Shown piece after piece: positions 1-5,468 of a stretch of 5,468 nucleotides of DNA. The notes beneath the pieces are model-generated. The model had not been told where the DNA came from and did no database searches. It saw nothing but the letters and a program-made list of their open reading frames with translations. How positions within the stretch are numbered: position 1 is the stretch's first letter; the number at the start of each line of letters is the position of its first letter. This stretch comes from an uncultured Clostridia bacterium. Lineage in GTDB: Bacteria; Bacillota; Clostridia; Christensenellales; CASEPJ01. A program made the translations under genes and the position numbers. Location of the stretch: positions 1 to 5,468 of the forward strand of contig CASEPJ010000227.1 in assembly GCA_949289715.1 (NCBI GenBank). The letters are read 5' to 3'.

Positions 1-1254
1 GTAATGTTTTTGTTTTTATATAAAGACAGAAATGAAATCCATCAGTATAGTATAAGAACAGCTTTTCTTTTAAATTTTATGCTCTTGTTAAATACTATAA
101 TCAGTATGTTTTTGGAGCATTACATCAGTATTTATATTGTTCCTCTCGTTTTGGGAACATTATTTGTAGCCGTTCTCGTAGACGATAAAACGGCTATGCT
201 TTTTAACGTAATAAGCATTTTGATTTTTTATGCGGGGATTGATTTCAGTACGGGGATAAATCCGTTATCTGTGGAATATCCGATTGTTATTTTCTCAAAT
301 TTTTTATGCGGCAGTTTTGTAATATACGGTATAAGACAAAACGCCAGAAGAATAATTTTGGTGGTTATTGGTTTTGCATTGGGGGCAATAGTTTGTTCCG
401 TAAGCATGATTTACAATTTAATAATGGGGTATAACGTAGATTATGTTAATATATTGATATTCAGTTTCGTAAGCGGAATATTCAGTGTTGCGGTATTTAT
501 GACAACTTTACCCATAGTCGAATCGTTATTTAATTTAAGTACTAATTTCAGACTTGTCGAATTGGTTAACCCGGACATGCCTTTATTGAAGGAATTGAAA
601 GAAAAAGCCCCCGGAACTTATTATCATAGTGTCCAAATTGCAAATCTTGCGGTAAGCTGTGCGATTGCCATAGGTGAAAATCAGCATTTGGCAAAGGCAT
701 GCGCTATGTATCACGATATAGGTAAATTGTATTATCCGGAATATTTTACCGAAAATCAAATCGATATACCTAATCCTCACGATGATTTAACTCCGGAAGT
801 AAGTGTTAAAATTATTACCGACCATGTAAACAAAGGTTTGGAATATGCAAGAAAATATCATCTTCCTGAAGAAATAAGAGATGCTATATATCAACATCAC
901 GGCACATTGCCTGTTATATATTTTTATAAAAAGGCACAATCTTTTACCGAAGGGGAAGTTGATAGATCTATGTTCAGCTATCATAATGAAACGCCTAAAA
1001 CTAAAATCAGCGCAATATTAATGATAGCCGATGCGTGCGAAGCCGCCATAAGGGCAATTAAAAGTCCCACGGCAGAAACGGTTACCAAAGTGGTAAACGA
1101 TATAGTCGACGAAAGATTGAAACTTGGTCAGTTCGATGATTGTCCCATAACTCTTAAAGAAATATATATGATTAAATCCAGCATCATTACTTCTGTGCCG
1201 GCTGTTATGCACGAAAGAGTTTCCTATCAAGATGCACTCAGGAGAAAATCATGA
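1..1254 (+). CDS. pgpH: PgpH/YqfF-type membrane HD-domain c-di-AMP phosphodiesterase, 5'-truncated by window edge
   Basis: This is the C-terminal portion of a 7TMR-HD family protein. Characterised members hydrolyse cyclic di-AMP to pApA at the cytoplasmic face of the membrane. Residue numbers count from the ATG at position 4. About six hydrophobic helices lie near residues 18-38, 43-60, 63-80, 92-110, 117-141 and 149-176, followed by a cytosolic HD domain. The metal-ligand pattern is complete: H208, H237-D238 (in HDIGK), H274, H298 and D343 (in IADACEA). Full-length homologues are about 700 residues, with an extracellular domain and a first helix before the part seen here. The reading frame is open to position 1 and no ribosome site is visible, so the ATG at 4 is almost certainly internal and the true start lies upstream. 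The TGA stop overlaps the ybeY start (ATGA), implying translational coupling. Family assignment is secure. The c-di-AMP substrate is inferred from homologues. Confidence 0.9.
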   Translation, partial: VMFLFLYKDRNEIHQYSIRTAFLLNFMLLLNTIISMFLEHYISIYIVPLVLGTLFVAVLVDDKTAMLFNVISILIFYAGIDFSTGINPLSVEYPIVIFSNFLCGSFVIYGIRQNARRIILVVIGFALGAIVCSVSMIYNLIMGYNVDYVNILIFSFVSGIFSVAVFMTTLPIVESLFNLSTNFRLVELVNPDMPLLKELKEKAPGTYYHSVQIANLAVSCAIAIGENQHLAKACAMYHDIGKLYYPEYFTENQIDIPNPHDDLTPEVSVKIITDHVNKGLEYARKYHLPEEIRDAIYQHHGTLPVIYFYKKAQSFTEGEVDRSMFSYHNETPKTKISAILMIADACEAAIRAIKSPTAETVTKVVNDIVDERLKLGQFDDCPITLKEIYMIKSSIITSVPAVMHERVSYQDALRRKS

Positions 1255-1727
1255 TAAATTTAATCGATGCAGATAAGGATGTAAAAAAATACAAAAAGCA
1301 AATAAATTTTCTATTTAAAAGTACTTTGGAATATTTGTCTCAGCCTAAAAATATTGAAGTTACCGTCAAATTCGTAAATAAATCGGAAATTCGTCAAATA
1401 AATAAAGAATACAGAGGTATAGATAAAGTTACCGATGTCTTATCTTTTCCTTTTTTAAATGTGAAACCGGGGGTAATTTTAAATAAAACTGATTTTCCTT
1501 TGGATTCTAACGGAAAGAATATTTATTTAGGCGATATTGCCATATGTATGGATAAAGTAAAAGAACAAGCGGAAGAATATAATCATTCGTTTGAAAGAGA
1601 GTTGTTTTATCTTTTGACCCACGGATTTTTACATTTGTTCGGATATGATCATATAGAAGAATTCGATAAAAAGATTATGAGAGAGAAAGAAGAAGAAATA
1701 ATAAAAAGGATGATTTCCAATGAGTGA
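1251..1727 (+). CDS. ybeY: Endoribonuclease YbeY (16S rRNA maturation / ribosome quality control)
   Basis: This 158-residue protein has the usual YbeY length. YbeY is a cytosolic zinc-dependent endoribonuclease involved in 16S rRNA 3'-end maturation and removal of defective 70S ribosomes. The family's zinc motif is intact: H124, H128 and H134 in HGFLHLFGYDH. The upstream signature is also present, with R48-QINKEYR and then TDVLSFPF at about 61-68 and LGDIAIC at about 93-99. A moderately long loop (about 69-90) separates FPF from LGD, as is common in Clostridia. The ATG at 1251 is chosen because AGGAG (1240-1244) lies 6 nt upstream and the start overlaps the preceding stop codon. Its 3' end overlaps cdd by 8 nt. 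Proximity to era fits a shared role in small-subunit biogenesis. The highly charged C-terminus (REKEEEIIKR) looks normal for the family. Confidence 0.96.
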   Translation: MINLIDADKDVKKYKKQINFLFKSTLEYLSQPKNIEVTVKFVNKSEIRQINKEYRGIDKVTDVLSFPFLNVKPGVILNKTDFPLDSNGKNIYLGDIAICMDKVKEQAEEYNHSFERELFYLLTHGFLHLFGYDHIEEFDKKIMREKEEEIIKRMISNE

Positions 1728-2112
1728 AAGGGAAAAACAAGCTTTGATAAATACCGCAAAAAAGGCCTCGCAAAATTCTTATTCTCCCTATTCGCATTTT
1801 GCTGTAGGAGCGGCATTAATGGCTGAAAACGGTGAAATTTTTGCGGGAACCAATGTTGAAAATATATCGTTCGGAGCAACGGTTTGCGCAGAGCGCAGCG
1901 CTCTGTGTTCTGCGGTAACGGCAGGCGTAAAAAAATTCAAGGCTTTAGCCGTTTATCACGAGGGGGAGTTGGCATATCCTTGCGGGGTATGCAGGCAAAT
2001 GCTTTGCGAATTCGGCGATATGGATGTTTTTTTGAGTGACGGAAGCCAATGCAGAGAATTAAAATTAAGTAATTTAATTCCGTATAATTTTCAAACAAAA
2101 GAAATAAAATAA
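1720..2112 (+). CDS. cdd: Cytidine deaminase (homotetrameric type)
   Basis: This enzyme deaminates cytidine and deoxycytidine to uridine and deoxyuridine in cytosolic pyrimidine salvage. At 130 residues it matches the short tetrameric class rather than the roughly 290-residue dimeric E. coli type. Visible motifs are NVEN (45-48) for substrate ribose contact, CAE (C56, catalytic E58) and PCGVC (C88, C91). These give a three-cysteine zinc site typical of the tetrameric class. The ATG at 1720 has AAGGA (1706-1710) 9 nt upstream, lying inside the ybeY coding sequence, and the first 8 nt of the gene overlap the end of ybeY. The deaminase fold starts within 20 residues of this Met (YSPYSHFAVGAA), which supports the start. 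The C-terminus (NLIPYNFQTKEIK) diverges a little from the usual ending but is not truncated. In B. subtilis, dgkA precedes cdd; here it does not. Confidence 0.96.
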   Translation: MSEREKQALINTAKKASQNSYSPYSHFAVGAALMAENGEIFAGTNVENISFGATVCAERSALCSAVTAGVKKFKALAVYHEGELAYPCGVCRQMLCEFGDMDVFLSDGSQCRELKLSNLIPYNFQTKEIK

Positions 2113-2124
2113 AAAGGTAATTAT

Positions 2125-3003
2125 ATGAAATCGGGTTTTATTGCAATTATAGGTAGACCAAATGCGGGTAAATCTTCTCTTCTTAATGCTTTAATAGGAG
2201 AGAAAGTGGCAATAGTTTCACCAAAACCACAAACAACCAGAAATAAAATTGTAGGTATTTTAAACGAAAGCGATTATCAAATAGTTTTCGTGGATACTCC
2301 GGGAATTATAAAACCAAAAAATAAATTGGGTGAATTTATGATGGACTCTGTTAAAACGGCATCTGAAGATGTAGACGCTGTTATTATAGTCATAGATGCC
2401 TCCAAAGGTTTAACAAGTCAGGACGTATATTTGATTGAAAAATATAAAAAATTTAATATAATCGTTGCCTTTACGAAAATGGATTTGGTAAATTACGAAC
2501 AGGTTTTTCCGGAATTGGAAAAATTAAACTCTATGTCCGTCAAAGAAGTGGTTCCGGTATCTGCAAAAAAAGGCAAAAATTTAGACGAACTTAAAAATGT
2601 ATTGAAAAAATATTTGTCTTCTAATATATTGTATTATCCGGACGATATGTATACCGACAGAACAGAGAGATTTATGGTTTCGGAAATTATAAGAGAAAAA
2701 GCGCTTCTTCTTTTAAAGGACGAAATTCCGCACGGAGTCGGCGTAAATATAGTTAGAATGAATTTAAGAGAAGACCAAAGTATTTACGATATAGATGCCG
2801 ATATTTACATAGAAAAATCTTCACATAAACCGATTGTAATCGGTAAAGACGGAGCAATGCTGAAAACGATCGGGGAGTATTCAAGAAAAGACATGGAAAA
2901 ACTTTTAAATAAAAGAGTAAATTTGAAACTTTGGGTACGCATAAAAGAAGATTGGAGAGACGATAATTCCACATTGAATAATTTAGGATATCGTAAACAG
3001 TAA
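2125..3003 (+). CDS. era: GTPase Era (30S ribosomal subunit assembly)
   Basis: Era binds the 3' end of 16S rRNA and couples GTP hydrolysis to maturation of the small subunit. The G motifs are in order: G1 GRPNAGKSS (10-18), G2 PQTTR (35-39), G3 DTPG (57-60), G4 TKMD (117-120) and G5 SAKKG (146-150). The C-terminal KH RNA-binding domain follows at about 200-275, with VIGKDGAMLKTIG containing the GKDG loop (240-243). The family's closing WRDD...LGY signature is at about 277-289. Length is 292 residues, typical for Era. The ATG at 2125 has AAAGGT (2113-2118) 6 nt upstream, starting at the last base of the preceding cdd stop region, so the gene follows cdd with only 12 nt between them. Nothing is missing or unusual. 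The combination of G domain and KH domain makes confusion with Der or other TRAFAC GTPases unlikely. Confidence 0.98.
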   Translation: MKSGFIAIIGRPNAGKSSLLNALIGEKVAIVSPKPQTTRNKIVGILNESDYQIVFVDTPGIIKPKNKLGEFMMDSVKTASEDVDAVIIVIDASKGLTSQDVYLIEKYKKFNIIVAFTKMDLVNYEQVFPELEKLNSMSVKEVVPVSAKKGKNLDELKNVLKKYLSSNILYYPDDMYTDRTERFMVSEIIREKALLLLKDEIPHGVGVNIVRMNLREDQSIYDIDADIYIEKSSHKPIVIGKDGAMLKTIGEYSRKDMEKLLNKRVNLKLWVRIKEDWRDDNSTLNNLGYRKQ

Positions 3004-3006
3004 TGT

Positions 3007-3014
3007 AAGGAGGG
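3007..3014 (+). promoter_or_regulatory. Strong Shine-Dalgarno deciding a TTG start
   Basis: AAGGAGGG lies 8 nt before the TTG at 3023 and is close to a perfect anti-16S complement. It is the longest Shine-Dalgarno match in the window. The next in-frame Met of the downstream gene is at residue 87, past three membrane helices, so this site fixes the TTG as the start codon. Confidence 0.85.
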
Positions 3015-3022
3015 AGCGGTTA

Positions 3023-4162
3023 TTGAAATTCAGTGAGCTTAAAAAGCCTGTTATAATTGCAATTATAATCGCTCTTTTATTTGCATTTGTTATTTATTTA
3101 AATCAAATTATAAACGTTTTTATTTATATTTTATATATTTTTAAACCTATTTTTTTAGGGCTGATATTGGCTTATTTAATAAATATTCCCTGTAGATTTT
3201 TTGAAAAGAAAATTTTTAAATTTATTAAAAAACATTCGATATTAAGAAAATTTCTCTCTGTTATAACTGTTTTTATTATTATGTCAGGCATAATAATAGC
3301 GGCTGTCTTTTTAATTTGGCCTACTTTAACGAAAAGTTTAAACGTATTGGGCGGAGAAATAGGCAATATAACTGAGAATTTTTTTGCGTGGTTAAACAGT
3401 TTGGTTGATTCAATGGGTTTGTCTAAAGACAATTCCGATGTGTTATACGGTAAAATATCGGATTTAATCAATAGAATTTTCGATAATTTTTTCATTATGT
3501 TTGCTAACAGCGGAATGAAAATTTCCGAAATATTAGGAAGTATAATAAATGTTTTTTTAGCATTATTTTTGGCGGTATTTTTGTTGTTTGGCAAAGAAAA
3601 ACTCGCCGAAGGTTCAACCAAAATTTTGTTATGTATTTTTTCGGTAAAAAAGGTAGAGAAGATTTTGGAAATAAGCAGATATGCTTCAAATTTGTTTACC
3701 AAATTTATTGTGGGGCAGGGAACCGAATTTTTAATTTCGGGCGTTCTTTGTTATTTGGGAATGCTCATTTTCGGAATAAAAAATGCCTTATTGGTATCTT
3801 TTTTAATCGCTATTACCAGCGTTATTCCCATAGTGGGCGGCATTATCGGAGTTATCCCCGCAACTTTAATCATTATGATTCAAAGTCCGCAAAAGGCAAT
3901 TATATTTTTGATTTATATTTTTTTGGTCCAACAGCTGGAAGGCAATTTGGTTTATCCGAAATTGGTGGGTAACAGTTTGGGAATTTCCGGAACGTGGGTA
4001 TTTATTGCGGTTATTATAGGGGGAGCTTTAGGCGGAATATTGGGAGTTTTAATAGGCGTACCGTTAATGGCTTTTATTATAAAATTGATACATGATGCGG
4101 TAGACAAAAAATTGGAAATGAAAAAATTAAAAAGCACTTTTGAGTCTTCTGACGACAGTTAA
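3023..4162 (+). CDS. AI-2E/PerM family (DUF20) membrane transporter-like protein, YtvI-like
   Basis: This is a 379-residue integral membrane protein of the AI-2E exporter/PerM family. Proposed roles among members include signal export, Na+/H+ antiport and general permease activity, so no substrate can be given. Hydrophobic segments lie near residues 9-27, 31-55, 77-98, 170-190, 233-251, 254-285, 291-305 and 324-356, with a mostly soluble stretch at about 100-168. This layout is typical for the family. Two family signatures are clear: a glycine/proline block IPIVGGIIGVIPA (268-280) and QQLEGNLVYPKLVG (303-316), followed by a glycine-rich helix (GGALGGILGVLIGVP). The last 20 residues are charged and presumably cytosolic. 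The TTG start is fixed by the strong Shine-Dalgarno 8 nt upstream. It follows era after 19 nt, so it probably shares its transcript. This family is not part of the classic era-recO block, so its presence here is a lineage-specific arrangement. Confidence 0.9.
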   Translation: MKFSELKKPVIIAIIIALLFAFVIYLNQIINVFIYILYIFKPIFLGLILAYLINIPCRFFEKKIFKFIKKHSILRKFLSVITVFIIMSGIIIAAVFLIWPTLTKSLNVLGGEIGNITENFFAWLNSLVDSMGLSKDNSDVLYGKISDLINRIFDNFFIMFANSGMKISEILGSIINVFLALFLAVFLLFGKEKLAEGSTKILLCIFSVKKVEKILEISRYASNLFTKFIVGQGTEFLISGVLCYLGMLIFGIKNALLVSFLIAITSVIPIVGGIIGVIPATLIIMIQSPQKAIIFLIYIFLVQQLEGNLVYPKLVGNSLGISGTWVFIAVIIGGALGGILGVLIGVPLMAFIIKLIHDAVDKKLEMKKLKSTFESSDDS

Positions 4163-4168
4163 TTATTA

Positions 4169-4215
4169 TTGCAAAAACTTTTTTATTTATACCGAATATT
4201 TTATTTTTTTTGCAA
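4169..4215. repeat. 9-bp perfect inverted repeat in the gap before the YqzL-like gene
   Basis: TTGCAAAAA (4169-4177) is repeated as its reverse complement TTTTTGCAA (4207-4215), separated by 29 nt of T-rich sequence. It fills most of the 83-nt gap between the AI-2E gene and the small gene. No T-run follows the right arm, so it does not look like an intrinsic terminator. It could be a long-loop RNA hairpin or a paired protein-binding site. In such AT-rich DNA it could also be chance, though each arm contains a GC pair. Confidence 0.35.
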
Positions 4216-4230
4216 CATACTATAATTAAC

Positions 4231-4236
4231 AGGAGG
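4231..4236 (+). promoter_or_regulatory. Shine-Dalgarno of the YqzL-like small gene
   Basis: AGGAGG lies 9 nt before the ATG at 4246. It argues against the in-frame TTG at 4210, whose reading would run through this site and has no Shine-Dalgarno of its own. The protein is therefore 55, not 67, residues. Confidence 0.85.
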
Positions 4237-4245
4237 AGCAAATTT

Positions 4246-4413
4246 ATGATATTTAATGATCCGAATAATCACGGTAAATTACCCGATTCTCAAATAGACC
4301 ATGTTCTTTGGGATATGTTTTCTTTAAGCGGCAATCCTGCTTTTTATTCCTTTTATAAAGCTATAAGTGGGCAAGGAGATGAAATTTTTGACGATACCGA
4401 TAAATTCAGATGA
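4246..4413 (+). CDS. yqzL: YqzL-like small protein
   Basis: This 55-residue soluble, acidic protein has a strong ribosome site (AGGAGG, 9 nt spacing) and its own ATG. Residues 21-39 read VLWDMFSLSGNPAFYSFYK. This matches, from memory, the short pattern of the YqzL family: Trp, then Phe, then a T/S-G turn, then Tyr and an aromatic-Lys pair. YqzL is a protein of roughly 45-50 residues of unknown function. The position supports this strongly, because in B. subtilis and many Firmicutes yqzL lies directly between era and recO. Here the AI-2E gene intervenes on the era side. The first 18 residues (MIFNDPNNHGKLPDSQID) look like an extension, and the tail is acidic (DEIFDDTDKF). No signal peptide, membrane segment or cysteines are seen. 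Function is unknown. The family call rests on motif plus context, not on an alignment. Confidence 0.68.
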   Translation: MIFNDPNNHGKLPDSQIDHVLWDMFSLSGNPAFYSFYKAISGQGDEIFDDTDKFR

Positions 4414-4420
4414 AATAGCT

Positions 4421-4449
4421 TTGAATTTGCTTGTAAATATAAATAAAAT
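4421..4449 (+). promoter_or_regulatory. Candidate sigma-A promoter upstream of recO
   Basis: A -35-like TTGAAT (4421-4426) and a -10-like TAAAAT (4444-4449) are separated by 17 bp, predicting transcription start near 4456. A second pair offset by 10 bp also fits: TTGTAA (4431-4436), 17 bp, TAAAAT (4454-4459), with a start near 4466. Both begin just after the small gene's stop codon. AT-rich DNA produces such matches easily. The first is favoured because its transcript would include the whole hairpin at 4462-4490. Confidence 0.4.
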
Positions 4450-4461
4450 ATTGTAAAATTT

Positions 4462-4490
4462 AAGGGAACTTATAAAAAGTTCTCTTTTTT
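4462..4490 (+). terminator. Hairpin with T-tail between the YqzL-like gene and recO
   Basis: AAGGGAACTT (4462-4471) pairs with AAGTTCTCTT (4477-4486), giving a 10-bp stem with one G-U wobble and a 5-nt loop (ATAAA). T4486 is followed by TTTT to 4490, so the right arm runs into a continuous T-run from 4485 to 4490. This is the form of an intrinsic terminator, in a region otherwise lacking GC. It lies only 7 nt before the recO ATG, so it could end the upstream operon, act as a leader attenuator, or be a 5' stem-loop on the recO mRNA. Confidence 0.65.
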
Positions 4491-4497
4491 AATTAAT

Positions 4498-5214
4498 ATG
4501 ATACCAGAAAATATGCCTGCAATATGTATAGGCGTAACTGAACTTAAGGATAACGATAAGCAACTAACTTTATTTACTTTGCAAAAAGGAAAAATTTTTG
4601 CAAAAATAAGGGGAGTAAAAAAAAAGGATGCAAAATTAAAATTTGCAGCCCAACCTTTTTGTTTCGGCGAATATGCGATTTTAGAATCTAATGAAAATTT
4701 TTCTGTCACCGGATGTAATTTAATTAATTCTTTTTATGAGCTGACTGCCGACTTATCTAAATATTATGCGGGGAGTATTATTTTAGATTCTTTAAGCGTT
4801 ATTCCTTTTCATAAACCGGAGGGGGAAATTTTTTTTAACGCATTGAGATTTTTGAATGTTGCTGCAAACGGAAAGGTAAATCAAGGGGTATTAATATCTA
4901 AATATTTAATTAAATATTTTGCTTTAAACGGCAGAAAACTGAGTTTTGACGAATGTTCCTCCTGCGGTAAAAAAGTAAAACTTTTATATTATAATTTTGA
5001 GAGCGGAGCAATATGCGAAGATTGTATTAACCAAGGCAGATATGCGATAGATTCAATTGTTTTAAATTATTTAAAGCAAATAGATTCTGCCGACGAAGAT
5101 AATCTCGAGAAATTCGAATATAAATCCAAAGCTTTATCGATACTTTCTAAAACGGCTATTGAACAATACGGTATGAACAATAGATTGCTGTCCATGTTGA
5201 ATTTGAATTTATAA
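4498..5214 (+). CDS. recO: DNA repair protein RecO
   Basis: RecO works with RecR (and RecF) to displace single-strand binding protein and load RecA at gaps and breaks. This copy has 238 residues, normal for Firmicutes. The N-terminal OB-fold is recognisable from the run LTLFTLQKGKIFAKIRGVKK (23-42), matching the family's LLTLFT...GK...A.GV.K pattern. A helical region follows, and a zinc-finger of four cysteines is intact at C153, C156, C173 and C176 (CSSC...CEDC). The ATG at 4498 is the only sensible start: the frame is closed at 4444 and no GTG or TTG lies between. Met6 at 4513 would still keep the fold but also has no ribosome site. Unlike every other complete gene here, recO has no Shine-Dalgarno, and a T-tailed hairpin ends 7 nt before it. 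Expression may therefore depend on unusual initiation or readthrough. Gene identity is secure. Confidence 0.93.
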   Translation: MIPENMPAICIGVTELKDNDKQLTLFTLQKGKIFAKIRGVKKKDAKLKFAAQPFCFGEYAILESNENFSVTGCNLINSFYELTADLSKYYAGSIILDSLSVIPFHKPEGEIFFNALRFLNVAANGKVNQGVLISKYLIKYFALNGRKLSFDECSSCGKKVKLLYYNFESGAICEDCINQGRYAIDSIVLNYLKQIDSADEDNLEKFEYKSKALSILSKTAIEQYGMNNRLLSMLNLNL

Positions 5215-5373
5215 TATTTTTTTTATTTTTTATAATTTGTTATTAGCAATAATCTATTAATAGGTCGAATTTTATTTTTATATAGTATTTTAATATTTTT
5301 AATAGTTAGGCTAGAAAAAAGATGAATTTTATCAATTATTTAATTAAAATTTTAGTTATGATATTTTTTGTTA

Positions 5374-5403
5374 ATTATCAAAAATTATCAAAAATAATGT
5401 CAA
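5374..5403 (-). promoter_or_regulatory. Candidate reverse-strand promoter in the AT-rich tail
   Basis: Read on the - strand, a perfect TTGACA (5403 down to 5398) is followed after 18 bp by GATAAT (5379 down to 5374), one mismatch from the -10 consensus. Transcription would start near 5367 and run back towards recO, where no - strand gene is seen. It would give an antisense or small RNA, if anything. The perfect -35 is the main argument; the base composition is the main argument against. Confidence 0.25.
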
Positions 5404-5406
5404 AAA
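5375..5406. repeat. Tandem 10-bp direct repeats
   Basis: TTATCAAAAA occurs twice head to tail (5375-5384 and 5385-5394), followed by a related 12-bp unit TAATGTCAAAAA (5395-5406). The 10-bp period is close to one helical turn, placing copies on the same DNA face. This could suit a protein-binding site or phased A-tracts causing bending. Low sequence complexity means chance or slippage is also possible. Confidence 0.5.
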
Positions 5407-5468
5407 CGAAAATAAGATTAATATGCTATAAATAAATTAATAAATATAAAATTAAATTTATAGAATTA

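Larger units (their letters stand above)
5215..5468. other. Extremely AT-rich tail with no convincing gene
   Basis: This right-hand end is almost entirely A and T, with only scattered G or C. No ORF of useful length with a ribosome site is seen on either strand, and there is no GC-containing hairpin to end recO. T-rich runs follow the recO stop directly (5216-5230). An extended -10-like element, TGCTATAAA, lies at 5424-5432 on the + strand without a partner -35. It might serve a gene beyond the window. Tandem repeats and a reverse-strand promoter-like pair at 5374-5406 are listed separately. The gene that usually follows recO (for example glycyl-tRNA synthetase in Bacillus) has not begun by the window's end. 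Confidence 0.6.

Noticed and set aside
4..6. The ATG at position 4 as the true start of the first gene.
   Set aside because: The protein would begin at or within the first membrane helix and lack the extracellular domain of the family. The frame is open to the window edge, so truncation by the window is the simpler reading.
3172..3702. A long - strand reading frame (176 codons) inside the AI-2E family gene.
   Set aside because: It lies fully antisense to a well-supported membrane protein. Its composition is what reversed hydrophobic codons give, and it shows no recognisable domain or ribosome site.
3631..3972. A 113-codon + strand frame inside the AI-2E family gene.
   Set aside because: It is an alternative frame over residues that carry clear family signatures in the main frame, and it has no domain of its own. 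There is no sign of a frameshift, since the main frame is intact to its stop.
4221..4226. A perfect TATAAT before the YqzL-like gene as a -10 element.
   Set aside because: No acceptable -35 lies 16-18 bp upstream and there is no extended -10 TG. A start about 7 nt downstream would fall within the Shine-Dalgarno itself and destroy it.
4210..4245. An upstream TTG start giving a 67-residue version of the YqzL-like protein.
   Set aside because: The AGGAGG site at 4231-4236 would lie inside the coding sequence, and it serves the ATG at 4246 at ideal spacing. The extra 12 residues show no family resemblance.
5374..5389. GATAAT copies on the - strand as a Fur-type iron box.
   Set aside because: Fur boxes use adjacent or head-to-head hexamers. 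Here the two GATAAT copies are 10 bp apart with T-tracts between and no inverted partner.
5322..5435. A 37-codon + strand ORF (MNFINYLIKILV...) in the AT-rich tail.
   Set aside because: It has no ribosome site at suitable spacing, a composition no different from the surrounding non-coding DNA, and no recognisable similarity. An ORF of this length is expected by chance among six frames here.

Overview
The window is a stretch of AT-rich bacterial chromosome with standard-code genes, all on the + strand and tightly packed. Gene content and order match the conserved Bacillota (Firmicutes) block known in Bacillus subtilis as yqfF-ybeY-dgkA-cdd-era-yqzL-recO. Together with the strong AT bias and Clostridia-like protein sequences, this suggests an AT-rich member of the Clostridia. 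Genus cannot be told from the sequence. A reduced, host-associated genome is possible but not shown.

Layout. Positions 1-1254 hold the C-terminal part of a membrane-bound HD phosphohydrolase of the PgpH/YqfF type, cut by the left edge. It overlaps ybeY (1251-1727, rRNA maturation endonuclease) in an ATGA junction. ybeY overlaps cdd (1720-2112, cytidine deaminase) by 8 nt. era (2125-3003, ribosome-assembly GTPase) follows after 12 nt. After 19 nt comes an AI-2E/PerM-family membrane protein (3023-4162, TTG start with a very strong Shine-Dalgarno). An 83-nt AT-rich gap with a 9-bp inverted repeat precedes a 55-aa YqzL-like small protein (4246-4413). Next come promoter-like sequences and a T-tailed hairpin (4462-4490) only 7 nt before recO (4498-5214, recombination mediator). 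Positions 5215-5468 are extremely AT-rich and carry no convincing gene.

How the genes relate. YbeY and Era both act in 16S rRNA maturation and 30S quality control. The PgpH-type enzyme degrades the second messenger c-di-AMP. Cdd salvages pyrimidines, and RecO loads RecA during repair. Overlaps and short gaps from pgpH through the AI-2E gene point to one transcript with translational coupling. The hairpin before recO suggests a transcription boundary or leader control there.

Compared with the B. subtilis order, dgkA is missing between ybeY and cdd, and an AI-2E family gene sits between era and yqzL. I see no evidence of a mobile element, CRISPR array, RNA gene, defence system or new biological system. 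This is mostly ordinary core genome. The points worth a second look are the recO leader, the small YqzL-like protein, the two changes in gene order, and the repeats in the right-hand tail.
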